In this document: positions 28,201-34,891 of the stretch, in pieces | Numbering within the stretch: the first letter of the stretch is position 1 | How the letters are laid out: the number at the start of each line of letters is the position of its first letter | Assembly: GCA_001800975.1 (NCBI GenBank) | Contig: MGWK01000069.1 | Coordinates: 1-45,526, forward strand | Direction of reading: 5' to 3' | Source: Flavobacteria bacterium RIFCSPLOWO2_12_FULL_35_11 | GTDB taxonomy: Bacteria > Bacteroidota > Bacteroidia > Flavobacteriales > Flavobacteriaceae | Length of the DNA stretch: 45,526 nucleotides | Program-made: the position numbers and the translations under genes | The notes under the pieces: model-generated | The model's database searches: none | The model's input: only the letters and a program-made list of their open reading frames with translations | What the model was told of the DNA's origin: nothing

Positions 28201-28575
28201 TTTAAAAGTAGTTATTTTGAAAATTTGGGAGATAGGACGTTTAAAATAAGTACGTTACCTCTTGTTTCACAGTTTGCCCCTATAAACGGTATTCAAGTGA
28301 TGGATGTTAACAATGATGGTTATTTAGATTTGCTGATGGTTGGAAATAATTATTCGGGAGACGCATCTTTAGGAAACTACGATGCTTTGATTGGTGTATG
28401 TTTGGTGGGAAATGGGAAGGGAGAATTTAAATCCATGGGGGTGAATAGGAGTGGTTTTTTTGTTGATACGGATGCAAAAGACATTAAAACGATTACTTTA
28501 AATAACGGAAAAAAAGTTGTACTGGTGAGTTCAAATTCAGGTAACCTTAAAGTATTTGCTAAATCCTCACCGTAA
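25270..28575 (+). CDS. FG-GAP/VCBS repeat lipoprotein with ASPIC/UnbV domain (paralogue 2)
   Basis: The best start is ATG 25270 or 25273, giving (M)MKIKIYNCLFVLFLTMLFLSC with a lipobox. An upstream TTG at 25261 is less likely. Either ATG overlaps the end of paralogue 1 by 11-14 bases, so translation is coupled. The domain order repeats that of the first protein: FG-GAP loops ('DINNDGLTD', 'DINQDGWLD', 'DYDLDGDLD', 'DFDNDGDLD'), ASPIC/UnbV ('GIGAKLTLQSAGNMQSYQHY', 'IVWPDKRSQIL'), then a second half opening with 'EIGATYLHKENKYIDFNVQ'. Shared strings such as 'VYVSNDFLTNDILY' and 'LDMLPEDNKR' show an old tandem duplication. Probably surface-exposed. Function is undefined beyond the PUL association. 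Confidence 0.85.
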   Translation: MMKIKIYNCLFVLFLTMLFLSCENKSKDLFTALKPNNTHINFSNDIEEDDVHNIYNFMNIYTGAGVGVGDINNDGLTDVFFAGNMVSSKLYLNNGGFNFEDITSSAGLLSNRWATGVSMIDINQDGWLDIYVCVSGSGEISDRANLLYINQKDNTFVEKAKEYGLADTSQSTQAAFFDYDLDGDLDMFLIINPVDYALSSVNRIRPRKLHGESDSTDKLYRNNGDNTFTDVSSVSGILIEGYSLGVGISDINNDGWPDVYVSNDFLTNDILYMNNGDGTFSDKSNVFFKHTSFAGMGNDIADVNNDGLMDIMVLDMLPEDNKRQKMIIPATSFDKFQLMIDAGYTAQYTRNTLQLNNGNGSFSEIGQFSGISQTDWSWSVLFADYDNDGYKDAFITNGFRRDIGDLDYINYQQDLSQPFGTEQAREQRKLNAIKALPSAKIKNYFFRNNGDLTFSDTSESWGIKEANLSNGSAFVDLDNDGDLDLVVNNVNEKASILRNNSDGKLSSNFIKIKLKGKKENLAGIGAKLTLQSAGNMQSYQHYFSRGYLSGVDQQIHFGLGKETTVESITIVWPDKRSQILKNLTSNQTITIDYADSKTILAQNSLNNEKTFFHEVSEEIGATYLHKENKYIDFNVQALLPHMHSKNGPKMSVGDINGDALEDFFIGGSADYSGSFFLQTSEGTFKEMPLNLDVNSEDMESLLFDADGDGDNDLYVVSGGSEFKKNSKEYQDRLYINDGKGNFRRAMTALPDTRSSGSTVTASDFDNDGDLDLFVGGRVVPEEYPLPPRSYLLKNNHGKFTDVTNEICKELVNVGMVTAAIWTDYDQDKKIDLIVTGEFMSIRIFKNTGKKFKEVTDKAGLTQTSGWWNSLIAADMDNDGDMDLVAGNLGTNSRYKASAGEPLCIYAKDFDNNNSIDPVMCYYIQGKNYIAHPRDVLRSQIPAMKGRFKSYKEYANVKFEDAFLPKELQNAYVVKATNFKSSYFENLGDRTFKISTLPLVSQFAPINGIQVMDVNNDGYLDLLMVGNNYSGDASLGNYDALIGVCLVGNGKGEFKSMGVNRSGFFVDTDAKDIKTITLNNGKKVVLVSSNSGNLKVFAKSSP

Positions 28576-28707
28576 ATAGTAGATACGGTACTTTTTGTTT
28601 GGGCTAAAGCTTTTTGGATGGCAGATTTTATTTTTAAATCCTATTTCAATATCTTCTTCTTTGGAATCAATTAAAAATATATAAAGAAATCACAACTAAA
28701 CAATTTA

Positions 28708-28744
28708 ATAAGTTTGTGAAAGATAAAAAACTTTCATATATTTG
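28708..28744 (+). promoter_or_regulatory. promoter of the 28817 operon with shared element and inverted repeat
   Basis: TTTG (28713-28716), 20 bases, then TATATTTG (28737-28744). The element ATAAGTTTGTGAAAGA (28708-28723) is identical to the one at the susC promoter. Here TGAAAG (28717-28722 region) is mirrored by CTTTCA (28731-28736), an inverted repeat lying exactly between the two promoter boxes, as a repressor site would. The nearby DeoR-type repressor is a plausible ligand (inference). Confidence 0.65.
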
Positions 28745-28816
28745 TTTATCACGATAATATTTGTATTTTAAGTATTTAAAAAAGATTATATAAAATCTTA
28801 TTGAACATAAAAATAA

Positions 28817-30355
28817 ATGAAACGTAGGTCTTTTGTTTTGAAAAGTGTTTTAGCAAGTTTATTTGTGGGAAGCACCTGGTCATTTAGTAAAGATAAAATT
28901 CCGACACACAATTGGGATGGCTATGATTTTGGTTCCCCGCCACTTATCACAGACAGATTAAATCAAGGTCCCTTCAATAATTATGGTCCTGGAGCCAACG
29001 CTCCTGGAGCCGATGTGATTATGACGACAACCCCTTCCAAAAAACCAGTTAGAAATTTTGGGATGGGATTGGTAACCTATATTTGTGATGAGGTAGGCCC
29101 TCCTAATGTAAATGGTGAAAAACTTCGAGACTCAATTGAGAAATTATGTAGATGGCCTTTAGGAGATGTCCTGTACATTAGGGTAGATTGGAGAGATATT
29201 CAAAAGGAGTCTGGTAAATTGGAATTTCCAGAACATTGGGATTTAACTTTTGAAATGGCAAAAAAATATGGAAAACGGGTCGCTTTTAGAATCCAGTTGA
29301 TGAGCCCAGAAATCGAAAAACAGTCTATGCCAGATTTTTTGATTGATAAAGTTCCTTTAGTGAAATTGGGAACTACAAATGAAATAGGAATTCCGAACAA
29401 AGTTCATTTTGCACCCAGATATGATCATCCAGAGTTTATGAATGCATTTAAGGAGATGGATGATTTATTGGCTGCAAAATATAATGGTCATGAACTTGTA
29501 GAATATGTAGATTCTTGTATGTACGGATTTTGGGGAGAAGGCCATAGCTGGCCCTTTGAGGGAAATTCCTTTCCGGATTATTATACTGCGGAAAAGACAT
29601 TTATTGAAATTTTTGAACATCAAGTTGGGAATTGGTCTAAAACACCATTGGTTACAAATACCCAGCCCGATTATAGTGAAGTAGGAAATTCCGAAGTGTT
29701 GGACAGAACGATACGCTCCTATAATTGGTTGCGTACAGATACGATATTTATAGAAAATTCACAGATTGATGCTTTAAGTAATCGACCACCTTGGATAGGG
29801 GCTACTATAGAACAAGGGTTGAATACCAATCAAAAGAATAATAAGTTTATTTTTGAAGGGATTACTAAAAATGAAAATATAATAGCTCATATAAGAGACG
29901 TAAGTCCTACCTATTTTTCACTTTGGAATTGGCATAATATATCTATGGAAAATCTTTTGGAATATTATGAGGAGAATCCAGAACATTTAGATCAACTGGC
30001 ATCAAAAATAGGATATAGAGTACGACCTTCTTGGATATGGCATTTTGAGAATGAAGGCTACCCCGGAATAATCTTAGGCCTCGTGAATGACGGTCTTTCA
30101 GGAGTTCCAGGTGCGTTAAGGATCTCAATTTCTGATTCAGAAAACACTTTCGAAAATTATGGAAGCCTTGATCCAGGGTATCCTTTGCCTGGAAAAGTAA
30201 GGCAATCTTTATTTATGCTCCCAAAAGGCACTGCTTGGGAAGGTCTAAAAATCAAAGCGGAAATAGAAGTGAAAGGGGTTAGGTATCCCGTTAGATGGGC
30301 TTGTTCACAAAAACTCAATAACGACGGCTCATTAACATTAAAAAGAAATTTATAA
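28817..30355 (+). CDS. Tat-exported TIM-barrel protein with WGE motif, DUF4832-like architecture
   Basis: 512 residues with a twin-arginine-like leader (KRRSFVLKS). The body has clan-A-like barrel features: 'LYIRVDWRDIQKESGKLEFPE' in two pieces (LYIRVDWRDI / QKESGKLEFPE, about 115-135), 'GKRVAFRIQLMSPE' and 'VEYVDSCMYGFWGEGHSW' (about 231-248). The 'GFWGEG' segment matches 'GSWGEW' of the 1644 DUF4874/DUF4832 protein. Both then have a '(L/I)GYR' followed by a C-terminal beta-sandwich ('IILGLVNDGLSGVPG' here). It is likely a distant member of the same hydrolase-like group, with the WGE glutamate a candidate acid. It is 17 bases before the DMT transporter gene and has its own promoter. Activity is unknown. 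Confidence 0.6.
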   Translation: MKRRSFVLKSVLASLFVGSTWSFSKDKIPTHNWDGYDFGSPPLITDRLNQGPFNNYGPGANAPGADVIMTTTPSKKPVRNFGMGLVTYICDEVGPPNVNGEKLRDSIEKLCRWPLGDVLYIRVDWRDIQKESGKLEFPEHWDLTFEMAKKYGKRVAFRIQLMSPEIEKQSMPDFLIDKVPLVKLGTTNEIGIPNKVHFAPRYDHPEFMNAFKEMDDLLAAKYNGHELVEYVDSCMYGFWGEGHSWPFEGNSFPDYYTAEKTFIEIFEHQVGNWSKTPLVTNTQPDYSEVGNSEVLDRTIRSYNWLRTDTIFIENSQIDALSNRPPWIGATIEQGLNTNQKNNKFIFEGITKNENIIAHIRDVSPTYFSLWNWHNISMENLLEYYEENPEHLDQLASKIGYRVRPSWIWHFENEGYPGIILGLVNDGLSGVPGALRISISDSENTFENYGSLDPGYPLPGKVRQSLFMLPKGTAWEGLKIKAEIEVKGVRYPVRWACSQKLNNDGSLTLKRNL

Positions 30356-30372
30356 CTAATAAAGATGATATT

Positions 30373-31257
30373 ATGAAATCAAAACCATGGCTTATTTATG
30401 CACTTGTGACAACAATTTTTTGGGGCGTTTGGGGCGCTTTTGCAGGGCTTCCGGCAGAAAACGGATTCCCGGAGACTTTAGTGTATTGCGTTTGGGCCAT
30501 AACTATGATCCCACCTGCTATTTTTGTATTGAAACGTGCTAATTGGAAATTGCAATATGATAAGAAATCAATTTTTTATGGAAGTTTAATAGGCCTTTTA
30601 GGTGCTGGTGGACAAATGATTCTTTTTCATGCGGTTACAGTGGGTCCAACCTACCTTATTTTTCCTATTATATCACTCTCTCCTATAATTACCGTTTTAT
30701 TATCCTATTTCTTTCTAAAGGAACGCACAGGTATAAAAGGCACATTGGGTATTGTGTTAGCATTAATTGCCCTTCCTTTATTCAATTATTCAACAGGTAC
30801 AGATTCTGGCGATTATGGCATCACTTGGTTTTTGCTTGCTATGTTGGTATTGGCCGCTTGGGGAATACAAGCCTATTTTATGAAAACTGCTAACGAAATT
30901 ATGAGTGCGGAAAGTATCTTTTTTTATATGATGGTAACGGGTTTGCTTATTATTCCTGTTGCATTACTAATGACAGACTTCTCTCAGGAAATTAATTGGG
31001 GCGCTGATGGTCCTTGGCTAGCCGCAGGCATACAAATTCTTAATGCAATTGGAGCGCTTACTTTGGTTTTTGCTTTTAGATATGGTAAGGCAATGGTTAT
31101 ATCACCTTTAACCAATGCAGGTGCGCCATTGATTACCGCTATTATAGCTATGATTGTGCTTGGTTTTGTTCCCGACACTATTAAAATTGCGGGTATAATT
31201 TTGGCGATAATTTCAGCTTTGCTCTTGGCTATAGATCCTGAAAAAAAAATTAAATAA
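30373..31257 (+). CDS. DMT-superfamily (EamA-like) inner membrane transporter
   Basis: 294 residues with about ten hydrophobic segments in two repeated halves, for example 'ALVTTIFWGVWGAFAGLP', 'SIFYGSLIGLLGAGGQMILFHA' in part, 'FPIISLSPIITVLLSYFFL', 'LGIVLALIALPLF' and 'PLITAIIAMIVLGFVPD'. The second-half motif 'ISPLTNAGAPLITAI' mirrors 'IFPIISLSPIITVL', as is usual for EamA repeats. It is co-transcribed with the 28817 gene (17-base gap) and followed by the acetyltransferase-like gene. It is the only dedicated inner membrane transporter candidate in the locus, so uptake of the released amino sugar is a reasonable guess, but DMT substrates cannot be read from sequence. Confidence 0.8.
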   Translation: MKSKPWLIYALVTTIFWGVWGAFAGLPAENGFPETLVYCVWAITMIPPAIFVLKRANWKLQYDKKSIFYGSLIGLLGAGGQMILFHAVTVGPTYLIFPIISLSPIITVLLSYFFLKERTGIKGTLGIVLALIALPLFNYSTGTDSGDYGITWFLLAMLVLAAWGIQAYFMKTANEIMSAESIFFYMMVTGLLIIPVALLMTDFSQEINWGADGPWLAAGIQILNAIGALTLVFAFRYGKAMVISPLTNAGAPLITAIIAMIVLGFVPDTIKIAGIILAIISALLLAIDPEKKIK

Positions 31258-31415
31258 GCATATACATTTCATATTTTTGGGTTATTTATACACTTTTGAA
31301 AATGCATTTATAAACATATTGTAAACTAAAATCTTTCATACGGCTAATAAGGAATTTAGCAAATCTTATTGCTGTAATAACTTGAATTAAACTATAATTA
31401 AATATCTTCAAGAAT

Positions 31416-32519
31416 ATGGATAAGCCGCTTATTAATAAGGAACGAATAATGTCAATTGATGTCCTAAGAGGTTTCGATATGCTATTGATTATTTTTGCAG
31501 ATCAGTTTTTTATAACCTTACATAAAGGTGCTGGATCTTCTTTTACGGGAGTTTTGGCAAAGCAATTTGACCATCCTGAGTGGTTTGGAAGTGCTTTTTA
31601 TGACATTATAATGCCATTGTTCTTATTTGTGGTGGGGGCGGTTATTCCCTTTTCAATGGATAATATCATAAAGGTCAACACCAAAAAGACAATCATTTAC
31701 AGAAAACTTATTCGTCGTTTTATAATTCTATTTATTTTGGGATGGATTGTTCAGGGAAATTTATTAGCGCTTAGTGCTAGTGAATTTCATGTCTTTAGCA
31801 ATACACTACAGGCAATAGCTGTTGGGTATTTCTTTTCTTCTCTAGCATATCTTCACCTTACTAAAAAGGCCCGCTATGCTTTGTTTGTAGGGTGTCTGAT
31901 AGTATATACATTGCTATTAACCATCCCGGTTGTGCCAGGAATTGGCAGAAGTCAATTGTTGCCAGATTATAATTTTGCTATCTATATTGATCGCCTGGTG
32001 ATGGGCAGGTTTGTTGATGGTACCCAATATACATGGGTGCTTAGCGGATTTGGGTTTGTTGCGACAACTTTATCTGGATTGTTTGCAGGAGAATTGATTA
32101 AATCAAATCTTCCCCGAAAAAAAGTTGTTTTACAGTTATTGCTTTATGGATTGGCTAGCATATTGTTGGGTTTGGTAATAGGAATATGGCATCCGGTTGT
32201 GAAAAAATTGTGGACAAGCTCGTTTGTACTTTTGTCATCAGGGGTATGTTTTCTTTTATTGTCCTTTTTTTATTGGATTATTGATGAACGCGGAAAATAT
32301 AAATGGGCATTTCCGCTTAAAGTGATTGGGATGAATGCAATTACGGCTTATGTTCTGTCCCATGTGATTAGTTTCCCTCAAATCGCCGATTATATACTTT
32401 TTGGGCTGGAACAATATGTTGGAGATTTTTATGGGCTTACAAAGGTTTTGGGAGGTTTTGGAATTCTTTATTTACTGTTGTGGTACATGTATAAAAACAA
32501 AACCTTTATTAAGGTTTAA
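31416..32519 (+). CDS. HGSNAT/NagX-type transmembrane acetyltransferase (DUF5009/DUF1624 family)
   Basis: 367 residues, about ten membrane segments. 'MSIDVLRGFDMLLIIFADQF' (split MSIDVLRGF / DMLLIIFADQF) is the family start. 'DHPEWFGSAFYDIIMPLFLF' (about 52-71) aligns with the human HGSNAT segment 'HASWNGLTVADLVFPWFVF', giving H..W.G....D...P.F.F. H53 corresponds to the proposed catalytic histidine of HGSNAT. The C-terminal 'FPLKVIGMNAITAYVLSHV' is also typical. HGSNAT moves acetyl groups from cytoplasmic acetyl-CoA to the free amine of a non-reducing glucosamine on the other side of the membrane. Bacterial NagX proteins occur in GlcNAc gene clusters. In a GalN locus, acetylation of terminal galactosamine before cleavage by an alpha-GalNAcase is proposed (inference). 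The leader contains CTTTCATA (31333-31340), resembling the repressor-like half-site upstream. Confidence 0.75.
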   Translation: MDKPLINKERIMSIDVLRGFDMLLIIFADQFFITLHKGAGSSFTGVLAKQFDHPEWFGSAFYDIIMPLFLFVVGAVIPFSMDNIIKVNTKKTIIYRKLIRRFIILFILGWIVQGNLLALSASEFHVFSNTLQAIAVGYFFSSLAYLHLTKKARYALFVGCLIVYTLLLTIPVVPGIGRSQLLPDYNFAIYIDRLVMGRFVDGTQYTWVLSGFGFVATTLSGLFAGELIKSNLPRKKVVLQLLLYGLASILLGLVIGIWHPVVKKLWTSSFVLLSSGVCFLLLSFFYWIIDERGKYKWAFPLKVIGMNAITAYVLSHVISFPQIADYILFGLEQYVGDFYGLTKVLGGFGILYLLLWYMYKNKTFIKV

Positions 32520-32585
32520 TTTGAGGTTTTGGGCACATTTTTATCCAGTTTTAGACCATATTCTTTTTTTAACAGTGAATAGCTA

Positions 32586-33371
32586 TTAAGCAATAATCAC
32601 TTTAATATTGGCATCCTGCAATTTTTTCAAATCCTCTTTGCTAATATTTTCATCGGTAATAACCATATTAATTTTGCTCAAAGGACAGATAAAAGCAAGA
32701 CTTCTGCGTTTAAATTTGCTAGAATCAGCCACTAAAATTACTTCTTTGGAAATATCAATCATGACCTGATTTAAGGAAGCTTCTTCGATATTGGGAGTGA
32801 AGATTCCTTGAGTGGTATCAAAACCATCAACACCAATAAAAACCTTATCTACATAAAAATGCTTAAGGCTTTTTTCCGCCAATGGCCCTACCAATGAATG
32901 TGAATTTTTCCGCAATGTTCCTCCCGGTACAATGATATTAATATTTTGGGCATTTATAAGTTGATTCGCAATATTAAATGCATTAGTAATTACATTAATT
33001 GTAATATTTGGATCTAAGTTTTTGGCAATTTCCATTGTTGTTGTACCGGAATCTATGATGATGGTTTCACCTTCCTTAACCAAGGAAGCTGCCATTTTGC
33101 CTATTTTTATCTTCTCAGCATAATAAATTTTGTCTTTGTCTGAAATTTGATGATCTATGCCGACTGAATTTTCATATTTCATGGCTCCGCCACGGGAACG
33201 CAGAAGTAGTTTTTTTGATTCAAATAGGTCTAAATCATTCCTAATGGTAACCTCACTTACATCAAATTGTTCGCTCAATTCATGGACGAATACTTTTCCT
33301 TTTTCATTGAGTATATTAAGTATTTCCTTGCGTCTTTCTACAGTATAACGCCTTGTTCTATCTTTATCCAT
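32586..33371 (-). CDS. DeoR-family transcriptional repressor (AgaR-like)
   Basis: 261 residues. The N-terminal DeoR helix-turn-helix is 'RRKEILNILNEKGKVFVHEL' (about 13-32) followed by 'FDVSEVTIRNDLDLFESKKLL' in pieces, with the family 'RGGAM'. The C-terminal sugar-phosphate sensing domain has 'IIIDSGTTTMEIAKNL', 'ITVITNAFNIANQL' in variant form (NVITNAFNIANQL), 'GGTLRKNSHSLVG', 'DKVFIGVDGFD' and 'VILVADSSKFKRRS'. Such repressors respond to phosphorylated sugars. AgaR of GalNAc clusters belongs here. It is divergent from agaS (200-base gap) and is the only transcription regulator in the PUL, so it probably controls the galactosamine genes. The promoter elements with GAAAG/CTTTC arms are the best candidate sites. 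Confidence 0.88.
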   Translation of the reverse strand: MDKDRTRRYTVERRKEILNILNEKGKVFVHELSEQFDVSEVTIRNDLDLFESKKLLLRSRGGAMKYENSVGIDHQISDKDKIYYAEKIKIGKMAASLVKEGETIIIDSGTTTMEIAKNLDPNITINVITNAFNIANQLINAQNINIIVPGGTLRKNSHSLVGPLAEKSLKHFYVDKVFIGVDGFDTTQGIFTPNIEEASLNQVMIDISKEVILVADSSKFKRRSLAFICPLSKINMVITDENISKEDLKKLQDANIKVIIA

Positions 33372-33511
33372 ATCTTAAGAGGTCAATTTAGGCTTCTAAA
33401 TTAACAATTATTGTGCAATGACAATATAATTCATTAAAATATTATTATTTATAATATTTTTACAATGTTATATAATTTATTATTTTATTATGAAAGTATA
33501 AATAAGTTTTG

Positions 33512-33519
33512 TAATTTTG
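33512..33519 (+). promoter_or_regulatory. -7 box of the agaS promoter
   Basis: TAATTTTG fits the Bacteroidota -7 consensus TAnnTTTG, about 52 bases before the agaS start. It is immediately preceded by ATAAGTTTTG (33502-33511), which resembles the shared element ATAAGTTTG of the other two promoters but overlaps the -7 region here. No clear TTTG was found at the -33 distance. ATGAAAG (33490-33496) lies upstream. Confidence 0.45.
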
Positions 33520-33571
33520 CATAGCAACGTTTTGAAAGTTATTAAAATTATAACTAACTACAAAAAATAGG

Positions 33572-34723
33572 ATGAAGTATTTAAATATCGATGAAGCCAT
33601 CTTGAAAGAAAGTGGTGCTTTTTTTACTGCCAAAGAAATATCTGGTCAGCCAGAATTATGGATGAATATTTTCGAAAAAGTAGTTGCGGAAAAAGCGGAA
33701 ATAATGTCTTTTTTGGATGATGTGCTTAAAAAAACAAAAAAGATTATCTTAACTGGAGCAGGAACTAGTGGATATATTGGGTACTCTATTGAAGGTGTTT
33801 TTCAGCGAACAAATAAAATAACGACAATATCTATACCTACAACGCATCTTGTTTCTCATCCGCAAGATTATTTTGACCCAAAATTGCCAACACTTCTTGT
33901 TTCGTTCGCAAGGTCTGGTAATAGCCCAGAAAGTGTTGCGGCAGTTAAATTAGCTGATAAATATTGTGATGAATGTTATCATTTAGTGATAACTTGTGAT
34001 ACTGAAGGTAATTTGGCCAAATACAATTTCAAAAATAATAGCTATGTATTTATTTTACCTGCCGAAGCAAATGACAAAAGCCTTGCAATGACGGGAAGTT
34101 ATTCAGGGATGCTTTTATCGGCCCTTTTAATTAATGATATCAAAAAAATAGCCTCTTTAAGAGAAATTGTTGAGACATTGCAAGTTTATGGTCATAAAAT
34201 ATTTGGTGAATATTTAGATGCTATAAAAAAGGTAGCAGGTTTACCATTTAAACGGGCGGTATTTTTGGGTTCTGGACCACAATATGGGACAGCGATGGAA
34301 TCTCACCTTAAATTGCAGGAGTTATCAGATGGCCAAGTAATCTGCAAAAATGATTCTTACCTAGGTTTTAGGCACGGTCCAAAAGCAGTTGTTGATGGAG
34401 ATACCTTGGTAGTATATTATTTTTCCAATAGAAAAGATGTTTTTCGCTATGAAAGGGATTTGGTAATTAGTATGGAGAATGGCAATAAACCGCTTTTTCA
34501 ACTAGGTATTTCTGAAGGAGTTTTAGATGATATTAATATTGATGAAAAGATTATACTTTCTAATGAAAGTAAATTAATTAGTGAAGAGTACCTTTGCGTC
34601 TCAAATATATTATTAGGTCAGTTATTGGGTTATTATAAATCTTTAGCGATTGGATTAAATCCAGATTCCCCATCACAAAGTGGGGCAATTTCAAGAGTTG
34701 TACAAGGGGTTACGATTTATTAG
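33572..34723 (+). CDS. agaS: AgaS, galactosamine-6-phosphate deaminase/isomerase (two SIS domains)
   Basis: 383 residues. The first SIS domain opens 'KKIILTGAGTSGYIGYSIEG' (about 57-76) and contains 'LPTLLVSFARSGNSPESVAA', a phosphosugar-binding Ser-rich loop. The second starts near 'KRAVFLGSGPQYGTAMESHL' and has 'LSDGQVICKNDSYLGFRHGP', with the RHGP motif of AgaS/GlmS-type SIS enzymes. The product turns D-galactosamine-6-phosphate into D-tagatose-6-phosphate and ammonia in the cytoplasm, feeding the PfkB kinase and KbaYZ encoded on the other side of the locus. It is divergent from the DeoR-type regulator, a common arrangement for a regulated pathway enzyme. The length is normal for the family. 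This gene is the main evidence that the PUL handles galactosamine rather than galactose. Confidence 0.88.
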   Translation: MKYLNIDEAILKESGAFFTAKEISGQPELWMNIFEKVVAEKAEIMSFLDDVLKKTKKIILTGAGTSGYIGYSIEGVFQRTNKITTISIPTTHLVSHPQDYFDPKLPTLLVSFARSGNSPESVAAVKLADKYCDECYHLVITCDTEGNLAKYNFKNNSYVFILPAEANDKSLAMTGSYSGMLLSALLINDIKKIASLREIVETLQVYGHKIFGEYLDAIKKVAGLPFKRAVFLGSGPQYGTAMESHLKLQELSDGQVICKNDSYLGFRHGPKAVVDGDTLVVYYFSNRKDVFRYERDLVISMENGNKPLFQLGISEGVLDDINIDEKIILSNESKLISEEYLCVSNILLGQLLGYYKSLAIGLNPDSPSQSGAISRVVQGVTIY

Positions 34724-34729
34724 TATAAG

Positions 34730-34882
34730 ATATTTTTTATAATAAGAGTTTGTCTTTTTCCTGACAGCAATGATGAATTTGACTTGAATCTATGAAATGA
34801 GCATATAGAAAATACAATTAAAGCACAAATAAATCTACCAGGAGAAATAGGCGAATTCCATATGATCGATTTAAGCAAATAA
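34730..34882 (+). pseudogene. unidentified gene remnant, C-terminal end with an internal stop
   Basis: One frame from 34730 reads IFFIIRVCLFPDSNDEFDLNL, a TGA at 34793-34795, then NEHIENTIKAQINLPGEIGEF and HMIDLSK before TAA 34880-34882. The two halves share a frame, have protein-like composition and end at a natural-looking stop, so this looks like the tail of a decayed gene rather than spacer DNA. I do not recognise the family. It lies between agaS and the haloperoxidase gene. Confidence 0.4.
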
Positions 34883-34891
34883 TATTTACTT

